Of a stretch of DNA of 64,000 nucleotides, positions 23,501 through 31,203 are shown piece after piece (positions within the stretch are counted from its first letter, which is position 1; every line of letters starts with the position of its first letter). The stretch is from Alphaproteobacteria bacterium. GTDB taxonomy: Bacteria > Pseudomonadota > Alphaproteobacteria > RF32 > CAG-239. The position numbers were made by a program, and so were the translations under genes. The stretch lies in contig JAFUBQ010000013.1 in assembly GCA_017460085.1 (NCBI GenBank), forward strand, positions 62,001 to 126,000. The letters are read 5' to 3'. The notes below the pieces were generated by a model. That model ran no database searches. It was given only the letters and a program-made list of their open reading frames with translations, and was not told where the DNA came from.

Positions 23501-25768
23501 ACATTTGCTGTCAAAGGTTCATCATACACAAAAAGTGAAATAGATGAAACACTCAGCGGATATGTAACAACAGGCGGATTAAATACAGCATTGACACCGT
23601 ATGCCAAGTCATCTGATGTGGCAGATACCTATGCCACCAAAGAAGCACTTACTACTGGTTTAGGTAATAAAGTTGATACATCAGCTTTCAATGAATATAA
23701 GACAGAAGTTAATAATACATACGCAAAATCTGGTGATGTTTATTCTAAAAACGATATTGATACAAAATTTGGAGGTTATGTGAAATCTGATGATTTAAGC
23801 ACAACATTAAGCGATTATGCCAAATCAACAGATTTAAATGACTACGCAAAATCAAGCGATTTAGGTGCTTATGCTAAAACATCTGATATTGCCGAAACAT
23901 ACGCTACAAAACATGAATTAGGCAATTATGTAACATCCAATAGTTTAGATAATAAACTTGGTGATTATGCTAAAACTTCTGATTTGTCTGACTATGCAAA
24001 GACATCTGATTTAGGTAGTTATGTTAAATCTTCTGATTTAAATTCAACATTGAGCGGATATGCAAAAACTTCTGATATTAGCGATATGCTGACAAAGACT
24101 GAAGCAGGTAATACCTATGCTACAAAAGCATCACTTAATGACTATGCGACCAAAACATCGTTAAATGATTATGTTAAGTCTGATACATTAGACAGCACTT
24201 TATCTGGTTACGCAAAATCAAGTGATTTAGATGCTTATGCTAAAACATCTGATATTAGTGATATGCTGACAAAAACTGAAGCAGGTAATACATATGCTAC
24301 GAAAGATTCTTTAAACGGATACGCAAAATCTGATGATGTATATTCAAAAAATGATATGGATACAAAATTGAGCGGTTATGTCACTTCTGATAATTTAGAT
24401 GCAAAACTCGGAAGTTATGTTAAATCGGATGACCTTACAACTACCCTCGGTAGTTATGCTAAAACAGAAGATATAGCAAATACTTATGCTACAAAAGATG
24501 AATTAGACGGTAAAGTAGATACTTCTGCGTTTAATACCTATAAGACAGAAGTTGGAAATACTTACGCCACGAAAGATGAATTAGGCAATAAAGCCGATGT
24601 TTCTACTGTTACCGCACTTCAAACCACGGTATCTGATTTAAGTGATACTGTTGCCGGTAAAGCAAATCAGTCCGATTTGGAAACATTACAAACAACCGTT
24701 GCCGGAAAAGCAAATGCGGCGGATGTTTATACCAAAGATGAAGCAGATAATAAGTATGCTACACAAAATGCTATCAGTGATATGCTGACAAAGACTGAAG
24801 CAGGCAATACTTATGCGACGCAATCGGCATTAAATGATTATAAAACAAGCAATGATAATGCCGTATCTGCTTTAACAGGTAAAATGACACAAGTGGAAAC
24901 AGATATTTCGGGCATCAAAGGTTCAGCGGTTATGTCTTCCGGTATTACGGCAGAAAAAGTTGCCGCATACGAAGGATATGCCGCATTGATTGATGCCAAG
25001 CAAGATGCTTTATCAACAGAACAAATGGCAGTATTAAACAGCGGAATAACCGCTGCCGATATAGCAACCGTTCAAACAGCAAATGCTCGTTTAGATGCTA
25101 TGGACACAACAGTTGCTGATTTGAGTGCCGATTTTGGTGATGTTTCTGACTTTACTAATTCTAAAACAGGTAATTTGAAAAATGATGTTCCATCATCATC
25201 AAAACCAAATGCTACAACTGTTACGAAAGCAATCGCCAATATGGATGCGACAATCGGTCAAATTCACGGACTTGCCGCAAAAGTCGGTGTTGAAAACGGT
25301 GGAGCAAACCTTGGTCAAAACACAACTGTTGAAGAACATTTGACTTCTTTGGCAGGTTCTATTGGTAACAGAACACACTACACACAGCAGAATTATATTA
25401 AAAATAATCAAACGGTAGCACAATCGTTAGATAATTTGGATGTTGCTGTAGGTAGTATCCGTAGAGATTTCAATTCGGCACAAATTGCCAATGAGGCAAG
25501 ATTTAATGATATAGAACACAATATCAGCCACTTGGAAAATAAAATGGAAAAAGGTTTGGCAGCAAACAATGCTTTAGCAGGATTAAAACCATTAAGTTCT
25601 ACATCAAGAACACAATTAAGTGCGGCAATGGGTGGTTATGAAAATAATCAGGCATTTGCTATCGGTGGTTTCCATTATGTTACGGATAAGGTATTATTGA
25701 ATACTGGTGTTGCTTATGGCGGTAACAACAGTATGTCATATAATGTCGGTGTAACATTCGGGTTTTAA
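20525..25768 (+). CDS. giant YadA-type trimeric autotransporter adhesin
   Basis: A long signal peptide (through GLLFSGNARA, about residues 1-36) starts this 1747-aa protein. Residues about 360-650 hold a dozen or so units of the form GGAIYN-x-GTI-x-GDFNGN, a beta-helix passenger. Residues about 870-1500 are dominated by YAKSSDL, YATK and MLTKTEAGNTYAT repeats, likely a trimeric stalk. Near the C-terminus come a coiled coil (IEHNISHLENKMEKGL) and a YadA anchor (AMGGYENNQAFAIGGFHYV to VGVTFGF) ending in Phe, as for outer-membrane beta-barrels. It should form a surface fibre for attachment. It is expressed from beside the putative promoter switch and is followed by a chaperone gene. Repeat-driven length variation is likely. 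Confidence 0.88.
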   Translation: MLNILREPDKKFILRNCLLLSTVCAGLLFSGNARAEIPVYYNGAKHTFGIDSSDEIKLGINHTGENQFYKFTMPESDKENIFTAKQTFNSVTFSSTGSATVNTIATSVSSSSTNKQLVTAKGVYDALKNAGVTDMSIYAKTDDVYGKSEVYTKDEADGKFLTSHQDISGKANVGDSYTKAESDGKYATKSALNEYIKSSEIYDYIDYVAPKAITPTRDAMIAYQNDANHGKYVTTSAPTGADKEQLILLSSSRFYFVPNEVSHDMEKTLNQLLTSTDKKFSYSGDYVFTRPNMSGSWTFDTSALSASNIITTEATLDDYTYTKADENGFLTAYKVSGLRNTDERNTNLTTNIIGGYYEGQKSTKEKEGGALTITNNTINKIEADFVGNQHTNGQSGGAIYNGEGGIVKMLIGDFAGNSARYGGAITNANTITTILGDFIGNTASGSGGAISNSGTITTLIGDYNGNTATVMGGAVFNGSGSTITTLSGNFNNNTATNSFGGAILNGGVISSIIGDFNYNKSGNYGGAIYNTSANSEIGTITGNFNNNKTVKFGGAIYNEQGTIHKLIGNFNSNKSEWDGGAIYNASNGTIETIIGNFEGNESSDGAGIYNAGIIENYTGDFKNNKATTSGGAISNSGTIGLLAKNQDITFYNNIDSTGYNDLSGGTYNLNAQSGYKINFGGSIRNAQLNINNDTSEENSGGEYIFNNKITSSMKLYNGANVKLGSIKQEDGTTTYGYITPYASISLQVNGDGNNIDMRNDHIDTNTVSNLSLGGNLGLSIDTSLRRYSDSASDTLVSKATATGDGKMIINAINLTNSTYGEGDSIKISIADDKTKGKIAIADDILDNITGATNYYTKVEYDEDTGDLVFTDKLVNKSTLDQALQDAGIGDMSIYAKTADVYDNVYTKSQTDDKFATKESLGSYVTSESLGTTLGGYVTTDGLNTALTPYAKSSDVAETYATKDSITDMLTKTEAGSTYATKTSVYTKDEANETFAVKGSSYTKSEIDETLSGYVTTGGLNTALTPYAKSSDVADTYATKEALTTGLGNKVDTSAFNEYKTEVNNTYAKSGDVYSKNDIDTKFGGYVKSDDLSTTLSDYAKSTDLNDYAKSSDLGAYAKTSDIAETYATKHELGNYVTSNSLDNKLGDYAKTSDLSDYAKTSDLGSYVKSSDLNSTLSGYAKTSDISDMLTKTEAGNTYATKASLNDYATKTSLNDYVKSDTLDSTLSGYAKSSDLDAYAKTSDISDMLTKTEAGNTYATKDSLNGYAKSDDVYSKNDMDTKLSGYVTSDNLDAKLGSYVKSDDLTTTLGSYAKTEDIANTYATKDELDGKVDTSAFNTYKTEVGNTYATKDELGNKADVSTVTALQTTVSDLSDTVAGKANQSDLETLQTTVAGKANAADVYTKDEADNKYATQNAISDMLTKTEAGNTYATQSALNDYKTSNDNAVSALTGKMTQVETDISGIKGSAVMSSGITAEKVAAYEGYAALIDAKQDALSTEQMAVLNSGITAADIATVQTANARLDAMDTTVADLSADFGDVSDFTNSKTGNLKNDVPSSSKPNATTVTKAIANMDATIGQIHGLAAKVGVENGGANLGQNTTVEEHLTSLAGSIGNRTHYTQQNYIKNNQTVAQSLDNLDVAVGSIRRDFNSAQIANEARFNDIEHNISHLENKMEKGLAANNALAGLKPLSSTSRTQLSAAMGGYENNQAFAIGGFHYVTDKVLLNTGVAYGGNNSMSYNVGVTFGF

Positions 25769-25822
25769 TTACGGATAATCGGGGAGATGTCTAATCTCCC
25801 CATATTCTAAACAGAGAATAAG

Positions 25823-26284
25823 ATGATACAAATTAAATTAAAACACTTTTTTATTTTGGTCGCATTATTGGTAGCGTTTGCTTGCGGTGTTTATGTTAAA
25901 TCAATTTTTACCCCATCAATCGCTGTAGTTAATTTGGAGCAAGTTTTAGAGCAATCACCGAAACTGAATGCCATTCGCAAGGATAATGAAGCAAAATTAA
26001 ACGAACTTACGCAATGGATAGATGAGGTTAATAAAGAGATTGATGCCGAAACAGATGCGGTAAAACATCAAAAATTAGCAAATCAGTATCGTAAATTAAC
26101 CAGCGAAAAGGAAAAGGTTATTAAGCAGGAATATAATAATCGTCTTAAAGAAGTTGATGCCGAAATCACAGCACTTATTGACCGAGTAGCCAAACAGCAC
26201 GGATGTAATTTTGTATTTGCCAATACATCTATGGTAACAGGCGGAAAAGACATTACAAACGATGTAATTAAGGAATTAAAATAA
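25823..26284 (+). CDS. OmpH/Skp-like periplasmic chaperone
   Basis: The 153-aa protein has an N-terminal hydrophobic segment (FFILVALLVAFACGVYV), then SIAVVNLEQVLEQSPKLNAI, a long charged coiled coil, and DITNDVIKELK at the end. This is the Skp/OmpH plan: an N-terminal strand, two helical tentacles and a C-terminal strand. It is 54 bp after the adhesin and ends before a terminator, so the two form an operon. A dedicated chaperone for the autotransporter is inferred, as in other adhesin loci with accessory periplasmic proteins. The membrane anchor instead of a cleavable signal is a possibility. Confidence 0.75.
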   Translation: MIQIKLKHFFILVALLVAFACGVYVKSIFTPSIAVVNLEQVLEQSPKLNAIRKDNEAKLNELTQWIDEVNKEIDAETDAVKHQKLANQYRKLTSEKEKVIKQEYNNRLKEVDAEITALIDRVAKQHGCNFVFANTSMVTGGKDITNDVIKELK

Positions 26285-26365
26285 TATTAAGCAAGAATTG
26301 GAACAGGACATAGATATAAGTTTATTAACTCCATTTATGACGAATATAATGTCCTATTTCATTGG

Positions 26366-26397
26366 CACTACCTGTTAATTCAAGTAGTGTCTTTTTT
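26366..26397 (+). terminator. terminator of the adhesin-chaperone operon
   Basis: CACTACCTG/CAAGTAGTG pair around a TTAATT loop (26366-26389, one mismatch), followed by a T-run. An upstream pair AGGACAT/ATGTCCT (26305-26311, 26349-26355) may add structure. Confidence 0.65.
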
Positions 26398-26501
26398 TAT
26401 AAAAAATTAGTATCACGAAGTATACTTAAATGATTCTAAAAAATCTGTTGTTTCAAAAAATATAAACTATAGTAAAATAGGCATTTTTTATAAAAATTAT
26501 C

Positions 26502-26547
26502 TTGACAATAGTATAATAGTATCATAATATCAAGACAAGATGATACT
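26502..26547 (+). promoter_or_regulatory. promoter with overlapping operator for recombinase gene
   Basis: TTGACA (26502-26507), 17 bp and TAATAT (26525-26530) form a near-consensus promoter. An 8-bp perfect dyad AGTATCAT (26518-26525)/ATGATACT (26540-26547) straddles the -10. Binding there, perhaps by the recombinase itself, would block transcription. Confidence 0.65.
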
Positions 26548-26571
26548 GTTTAATATTGAAAGGATAGTAAT

Positions 26572-27135
26572 ATGAAAATAAAATATGTTCGGTGCAGTTC
26601 TATAACACAAAACTATGATAGACAGTTAGAGGATGCTGATAAGTATGATTTAATCTTTCAAGAAAAAATCAGCGGCAAAAGTAAAGATAATAGACCTGAA
26701 TTACAAAATATGCTTAAATCTATTAGAGCAGGTGATGAATGCTATACAGAAGACATATCAAGACTTGCCAGGAATACGCTTGACTTGCTCACTATTATCC
26801 AAGAAATAAAGGACAAGGGCGCATCCATCACCTTCATCAAAGAGGGATGGACATTCAGTAATATCGAAAATTTTGCAACAAAAACACAAGAAATGATGCT
26901 TACGATTATGGGAGCAATAGCTCAAGCAGAAAGAATTACAATAAAAGAACGACAGATGGCTGGCATAAGAGTTGCTCAATCTAAAGGAAAGTATACAAAA
27001 GCACATCCAACAAAATTAAATAAAGTTATCATACAACAAATAAAAGATGACCGTGCATCAGGTATGAAAGAAAGAGAGTTAATGAATAAGTATCATATAT
27101 CAAAACCAACATTATACAGATATTTGAGAAAGTAA
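26572..27135 (+). CDS. serine recombinase, second subfamily
   Basis: This is a complete 187-aa protein: MKIKYVRCSS (catalytic Ser 9 or 10), ISGKSKDNRPELQNMLKSI, ISRLARNTLDLL, the E helix with IAQAERITIKERQ, and a C-terminal HTH (ERELMNKYHISKPTLYRYLR). It is closer to 39726-40268 than to the two recombinases beside the promoter switches. It has its own regulated promoter and an AAGGA ribosome site. The substrate is unknown. Confidence 0.87.
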   Translation: MKIKYVRCSSITQNYDRQLEDADKYDLIFQEKISGKSKDNRPELQNMLKSIRAGDECYTEDISRLARNTLDLLTIIQEIKDKGASITFIKEGWTFSNIENFATKTQEMMLTIMGAIAQAERITIKERQMAGIRVAQSKGKYTKAHPTKLNKVIIQQIKDDRASGMKERELMNKYHISKPTLYRYLRK

Positions 27136-27207
27136 AACCATAACTGAAATATACCAATACTATAGTTGTATACATTTTTTTAATAATATACTGATAATGA
27201 TTATACA

Positions 27208-27226
27208 CTATTTGATTGTCAAATAG
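27208..27226. promoter_or_regulatory. inverted repeat upstream of 27257 gene
   Basis: CTATTTGA (27208-27215) and TCAAATAG (27219-27226) form a perfect 8-bp dyad with a 3-bp centre, 30 bp before the next start. It is likely an operator. Confidence 0.4.
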
Positions 27227-27256
27227 CGTTAATAACGTCATAAATGGAGAATTAGT

Positions 27257-27721
27257 ATGACAGAAAAGCAAAGTAATACTGCTTCATCTAATGTTGCAGA
27301 TATTAAACCTGTGAAATTAGAGTTTCGTGGGTATGATAAAAATATGGATAAAGCAAGCCAATTTAAGAGAAAGGTTGCTACCATTAAGAATAAAATTGCG
27401 GACAGCATTCAAAAGAATATGACTTTTGAAAAAGATGGTTCTCAATTACCTGCGTCAATGAGAATGCTTGAAGATACTGATACACATACAGTTATTACTT
27501 TAAGATGTGGCGCTTACAAAATCTTCCAAAACACAACAACATTGAATCAATATTCACACCTGCAAATTTTGGTGTCATTGGATGAAATGTTAAAGAATGG
27601 TGCATTTGATAAGGAAATTATCGCATACGCCAATAAGAAGATTAAAAAGAAATCTACTACAAGCACAACAACCAGCACAAGTTCAACAAAAGAAAATACA
27701 CCTGCTGCTGATGCTAAATAA
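27257..27721 (+). CDS. hypothetical protein, paralogue of 5298-5846
   Basis: The 154-aa protein shares its core with the 5298 product: a basic N-terminal helix, THTVITLRCGAYKIF, a helical stretch and NGAFDKEIIAYANKKIKKK. It ends in a low-complexity Ser/Thr tail where the paralogue has a charged coiled coil. No named family is recognised. GGAG precedes the ATG. It ends at a bidirectional terminator facing the integrase. Confidence 0.65.
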   Translation: MTEKQSNTASSNVADIKPVKLEFRGYDKNMDKASQFKRKVATIKNKIADSIQKNMTFEKDGSQLPASMRMLEDTDTHTVITLRCGAYKIFQNTTTLNQYSHLQILVSLDEMLKNGAFDKEIIAYANKKIKKKSTTSTTTSTSSTKENTPAADAK

Positions 27722-27742
27722 GTAATAGATAAACATTAAAAG

Positions 27743-27762
27743 GGGAGGTAGAAATACCTCCC
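27743..27762. terminator. bidirectional terminator
   Basis: A perfect 8-bp stem GGGAGGTA/TACCTCCC has a GAAA loop. It lies between the convergent 27257 gene and the integrase gene. Confidence 0.8.
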
Positions 27763-27766
27763 TTAT

Positions 27767-29530
27767 TCATTTATTACGTTTCTTGATGGCTTCAATGTTT
27801 CTGTTTAGAAATGGATACTTCAGTTTTTCCAGTTCATTGGATAATTTTTTGACGGATACGTGTCTGCCATAGACATCTTCACCGATATTACCGCCAACCC
27901 ATCCGCAGAGTTTGTGTTGATATTCTATTGAAATGCCTGAATCCCGAAGATGTTGTTTCACTGTATGACGGAACGAGTGAAAGGCATTTGTATTCTTTTT
28001 TATTCCGAGTTGTTTCAAATATCGGGCAAACCATCCGCTCATAGTGTTTGCGTAATGATTTTTTTCGCTATAGGAAAACTGGTAAAACAAACGGTCTTTT
28101 TTCAGTTCCTTAACTCGCTTTATGTAATCCAGCAAACCAAGTTCTATCAATGTTGGATGTATTGGCACATTGCGCTTGGATGCTTTATTTTTGATATGCT
28201 GGTCTTTTCGTTCATCAGTCAGCTTGAAATACCAAACTTTTCTTTCACACTTGATGTCATCAAGGTAAAGTTGGCAAATTTCATTCAGCCGCATACCTGA
28301 AAATAGGGCAATCAAGGGAATCCAAAAACGGTATGGATGCTGAATGTCTATCTTTCGTGGATATGTTTTAACATTGAATATGAGTTTCAATTCATCTTTA
28401 CTAAATTCCTCACGTTCAACAGCTTCTTTAACTTTAGAAATACGGATGTCATTGTATAAGTCTCCCACATTATATCCGTTGTTCTTACAGAAGGTCATAA
28501 ATTCACGAAATACTCGCAAATATTTCTTTATCGTTGTCAGGGAAATGTGGTCTTCGTTTTGCTGGGCTAAAATATCACTCAATTTCTTGCCTTTATAACG
28601 TTCCTTCCACTTCTTTGGCAGGTTATAGATTGCTCTGCTGACATTTCTACAATCCTGCGATGTTATGCTCTCAACTGTGGTTTTACCAATCATAGCAAAG
28701 ATTGTTTCCAGACATTTTTCATCCTTATTGATGCTATTTTCGCTTACACGGTCATTACGCTTGTCTGCTGCAAATTCGGCAAAGACCTTAAACCACGGTG
28801 AAGATGTTGTAGGAGTGTTGGAACGGTCATTTTTCTCATTTTCCAGAGCGGTCAAACAACGCTTTACACGGTCGTTAATACGCTTGTTGAACACTACATC
28901 CTGCTCGATGCTGTCAAACTTATCTTTGATGTATTTGTCCAGCCCTTTAATAGCTGCCAGTGTTTTCATAATAGGTTCTTCAGGAGCGGCTTTGTTGGTA
29001 ATTATAGGGATTTGCTCTTTTTCAATCCTGCCGATTTGCTTAACAACGCTTCGGTGGGTTGTTCCATACCTATTGTCCTTCAGGTCGTTGAAATACTCTT
29101 TAATGAACAACTCTACGCATTCAATCTCGTATTGGTTCTTCTGTGCATCAGGAAACTTTTTTATATTTTCAGGGTTGCTTAAGGTAGTGTAGTTTTCGGG
29201 GGTAAGTTTATGAGAAGCAATATCTTCTTCCCGATTCTCAAAAATATACTCAACTTCTTGCAACTTAAACTTGACCATCTTATCAATATCTTCATCGTCA
29301 AGTATGAGTTGTCCCTTCCTGATTCTCATATCAATCTCCCTCAACAGGTTAATCTTTACATTAACCTTATGACTCTCTTTTGGTAATTTTGCAAGTGCTT
29401 CGTAGTAGTCGTTGGTTTTGAGGGAATACCAAAATTGGGTGGAATTGGCAAGATATACCAGAGACGAGGGGATTCTTGCCCTGATATAGTAAGTGTGGTT
29501 TCTGCGAACGAGTCGGTTGTGTCCGTTCAT
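27767..29530 (-). CDS. tyrosine recombinase/integrase of element 1
   Basis: A 587-aa phage-type integrase. Its long N-terminal half has arm-binding and core-binding regions, and the catalytic domain lies at about residues 385-570: IALFSGMRLNEICQ (catalytic Arg), HSFRHT (HxxR), KLCGWVGG (His/Trp position) and VYGRH (Tyr nucleophile). It lies 103 bp from a tRNA-Gln 3' end, as expected for an integrase acting there. The ATG at 29530 has AGGAG 5 nt upstream; the TTG before it is too close to that site. Its architecture matches the integrase at 44611, so the two elements are related. Confidence 0.88.
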   Translation of the reverse strand: MNGHNRLVRRNHTYYIRARIPSSLVYLANSTQFWYSLKTNDYYEALAKLPKESHKVNVKINLLREIDMRIRKGQLILDDEDIDKMVKFKLQEVEYIFENREEDIASHKLTPENYTTLSNPENIKKFPDAQKNQYEIECVELFIKEYFNDLKDNRYGTTHRSVVKQIGRIEKEQIPIITNKAAPEEPIMKTLAAIKGLDKYIKDKFDSIEQDVVFNKRINDRVKRCLTALENEKNDRSNTPTTSSPWFKVFAEFAADKRNDRVSENSINKDEKCLETIFAMIGKTTVESITSQDCRNVSRAIYNLPKKWKERYKGKKLSDILAQQNEDHISLTTIKKYLRVFREFMTFCKNNGYNVGDLYNDIRISKVKEAVEREEFSKDELKLIFNVKTYPRKIDIQHPYRFWIPLIALFSGMRLNEICQLYLDDIKCERKVWYFKLTDERKDQHIKNKASKRNVPIHPTLIELGLLDYIKRVKELKKDRLFYQFSYSEKNHYANTMSGWFARYLKQLGIKKNTNAFHSFRHTVKQHLRDSGISIEYQHKLCGWVGGNIGEDVYGRHVSVKKLSNELEKLKYPFLNRNIEAIKKRNK

Positions 29531-29539
29531 CAATGCTCC

Positions 29540-29561
29540 TGTGATACAGTGTTGTGATACA
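29540..29561. repeat. direct repeats upstream of integrase 1
   Basis: TGTGATACA occurs at 29540-29548 and 29553-29561, 13 bp apart, between the integrase start and the tRNA. They are possible integrase arm-type sites or an operator. Confidence 0.4.
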
Positions 29562-29601
29562 CCTTTTGAAAGAGCAAAAAATCAAAAAAATGCAAAAAAA
29601 A

Positions 29602-29629
29602 TCATCGTAACTACAGATAGTTACGATGA
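29602..29629 (-). terminator. terminator downstream of left tRNA-Gln
   Basis: A perfect 12-bp stem TCATCGTAACTA/TAGTTACGATGA with a 4-nt loop is followed by eight T residues on the minus strand, just after the CCA end of the tRNA. Confidence 0.75.
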
Positions 29630-29632
29630 AAA

Positions 29633-29707
29633 TGGCTGGGGCGGCTGGATTCGAACCAACGAATGTCGGCACCAAAAGCCGATGCCTTACCACTTGGCGA
29701 CGCCCCA
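29633..29707 (-). tRNA. tRNA-Gln(UUG), left copy
   Basis: A 75-nt cloverleaf with acceptor TGGGGCG/CGCCCCA, T-loop TTCGAAT, anticodon stem TCGGC/GCCGA with loop TTTTGGT (anticodon TTG), and encoded CCA. It is identical to the copy at 46530-46604. This copy probably arose as an element end. Whether it keeps a promoter is unclear, because its upstream side is element 2 DNA. Confidence 0.92.
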
Positions 29708-29714
29708 ATATTTT
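29633..29714. repeat. 82-bp attachment-site repeat, left copy
   Basis: The identity with 46530-46611 covers the whole tRNA-Gln plus 7 bp on its 5' side and ends abruptly on both sides. It marks the junction between element 1 (left) and element 2 (right). Confidence 0.85.
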
Positions 29715-29770
29715 CCAATCGTTTATCAATATTAAGCGACCTTCTTGCTATATGCTGTTTGCTGTCAAAT

Positions 29771-29813
29771 ATTAGCAGTTAACATTAGCACTTTCCATCA
29801 CCATATATTAGCA
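29771..29813. repeat. ATTAGCA arm-type repeats, left end of element 2
   Basis: ATTAGCA occurs at 29771, 29784 and 29807. The middle copy sits in AACATTAGCA, which recurs near the other end of the element (46422-46431). Copies at both ends but outside the 82-bp core suit integrase arm-binding sites. Confidence 0.5.
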
Positions 29814-29934
29814 ACTAACTCCTTGTCAATAGGTTATTTTTAGGCTTTGTGGAATTTTATTTGCTAAAAATGGAAATTCTATTTTACAAAAACTTCATTT
29901 CCGTGGATTTTGTTAATTCAAATTTACAAAAATT

Positions 29935-30192
29935 AATGCGGTGGTCTGAATGTCGTCGGTGTGCGTTTTGTATTGAGTCGCATATATCGTTTCCCTGCGT
30001 TTTGAGTGCGGAAATTGATTTTTTACGGTAAATGATGCACAAAACAGCACCACCGCATTGTATGACGAAAAAACGCAAGGGAATTGATATTGATATATTT
30101 TAGCTTGCGGTGGTTCTAAAAATAATAGTTTCATTTTTTAGCGATAATAGTTTCATTTTTGCAACTATTATTTTGATTCTAAGAGATAATAG
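29935..30192. other. candidate replication or transfer origin
   Basis: Nested inverted repeats are AATGCGGTGGT (29935-29945)/ACCACCGCATT (30049-30059) and CCCTGCGTTTT (29993-30003)/AAAACGCAAGGG (30070-30081). Another GCGGTGGT lies near 30107. Next come two 17-bp direct repeats ATAATAGTTTCATTTTT (30122, 30144), an inverted AACTATTAT and a further GATAATAGT. No gene lies in 29715-30385. The layout resembles an iteron-type origin; the element also encodes a HUH initiator-like protein. Confidence 0.4.
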
Positions 30193-30385
30193 TATGCGGT
30201 TTGCCTTCGCTTTAATCGGTTTTGAGTGAAGAAATTGTAATTTATATGCAACTCGTCGTAAAATCTCTGCAACGACTTTGTGTGATTGGGAAAATATCGT
30301 TAAAATCATTTTTTTTGTATTGCTTATTATTTGGTTTTGGGTATAAGATGCTTCCATAAGAGTAAAACCATTGGGGGATTTAGGT

Positions 30386-31192
30386 ATGCCAGATAAAAAA
30401 GAGCTTATTGAAATATTTAGAAAGAACGTCAAAGGTAAAAGTCCTTGCGTTGATGGTATGAATGTTCGCCATGATGGTAGAAAAGGTCATTGGCTTGAAC
30501 AACAATTCGGTGTTCATCACAATGCTGATAATTCCGCAGATATATATGGTTATGAGTTGAAAAATGAGACGACTTCAAAAACAAGTTTTGGAGATTGGTC
30601 TGCAAATGAATACATTTACAATGATCCTAAATATATAGCAGTATTTAACTATCCAACATCAATTCAAAACAGGGATTTATTCTTGTCAATATTTGGAAAG
30701 CCAAATGCAGATAAAGGTGGTAGATGTTCTTGGTCGGGTGAACCTTGTCCAAAAATTCAAAGATATAACAAATTCGGGCAACGTTTGATTATCGCTGAGA
30801 ATCAGGACATTATAGCCGAATACAGTTATAGCCAAGACCAACGAACAGATAAAGCAACCATTGTACCAGCTATTTTACAACAAGAACATTTGCAACTGGC
30901 TAGATGGTATGGTAATTCCACTCCTGCAAATAAAAAAGGTAAATGTCTGAAATTAAAAGTGGAAGATAAATTTAATAATAAAGGCTGGTTTACTTGTAAA
31001 ACAGACGATTTTGGTCGTTATTGCAAAATATGCTTTGGAGAGCCAATGACATTTGATAACTGGATTAAATTAGTATCCAAAGGTATAGTGTTTTTTGATA
31101 GTGGAATGTATCAAGGAAATAAAAGACCTTATTCTCAATGGCGAGCAAACAACTCCTATTGGGATAGTTTAATAACAGAGGTTTTTGATTAG
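30386..31192 (+). CDS. MvaI/BcnI/ScrFI-family restriction endonuclease
   Basis: The segment KGHWLEQQFGVHHNADNSAD then IYGYELKNETTSKTSFGDWS is the signature of the MvaI/BcnI (LlaMI/ScrFI) family, which has a MutH-like fold. The catalytic Asp and ExK lie in NSADIYGYELKNE of this 268-aa protein. Family members cut CCNGG, CCWGG or CCSGG; the exact site cannot be read here. The ATG at 30386 has a GGGGGA site; the TTG at 30371 lacks one. It is followed after 11 bp by the glycosylase-like gene and then two cytosine methyltransferases, consistent with a ScrFI-like system with two m5C enzymes. Confidence 0.82.
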   Translation: MPDKKELIEIFRKNVKGKSPCVDGMNVRHDGRKGHWLEQQFGVHHNADNSADIYGYELKNETTSKTSFGDWSANEYIYNDPKYIAVFNYPTSIQNRDLFLSIFGKPNADKGGRCSWSGEPCPKIQRYNKFGQRLIIAENQDIIAEYSYSQDQRTDKATIVPAILQQEHLQLARWYGNSTPANKKGKCLKLKVEDKFNNKGWFTCKTDDFGRYCKICFGEPMTFDNWIKLVSKGIVFFDSGMYQGNKRPYSQWRANNSYWDSLITEVFD

Positions 31193-31203
31193 GGGAGTGA
31201 TAA

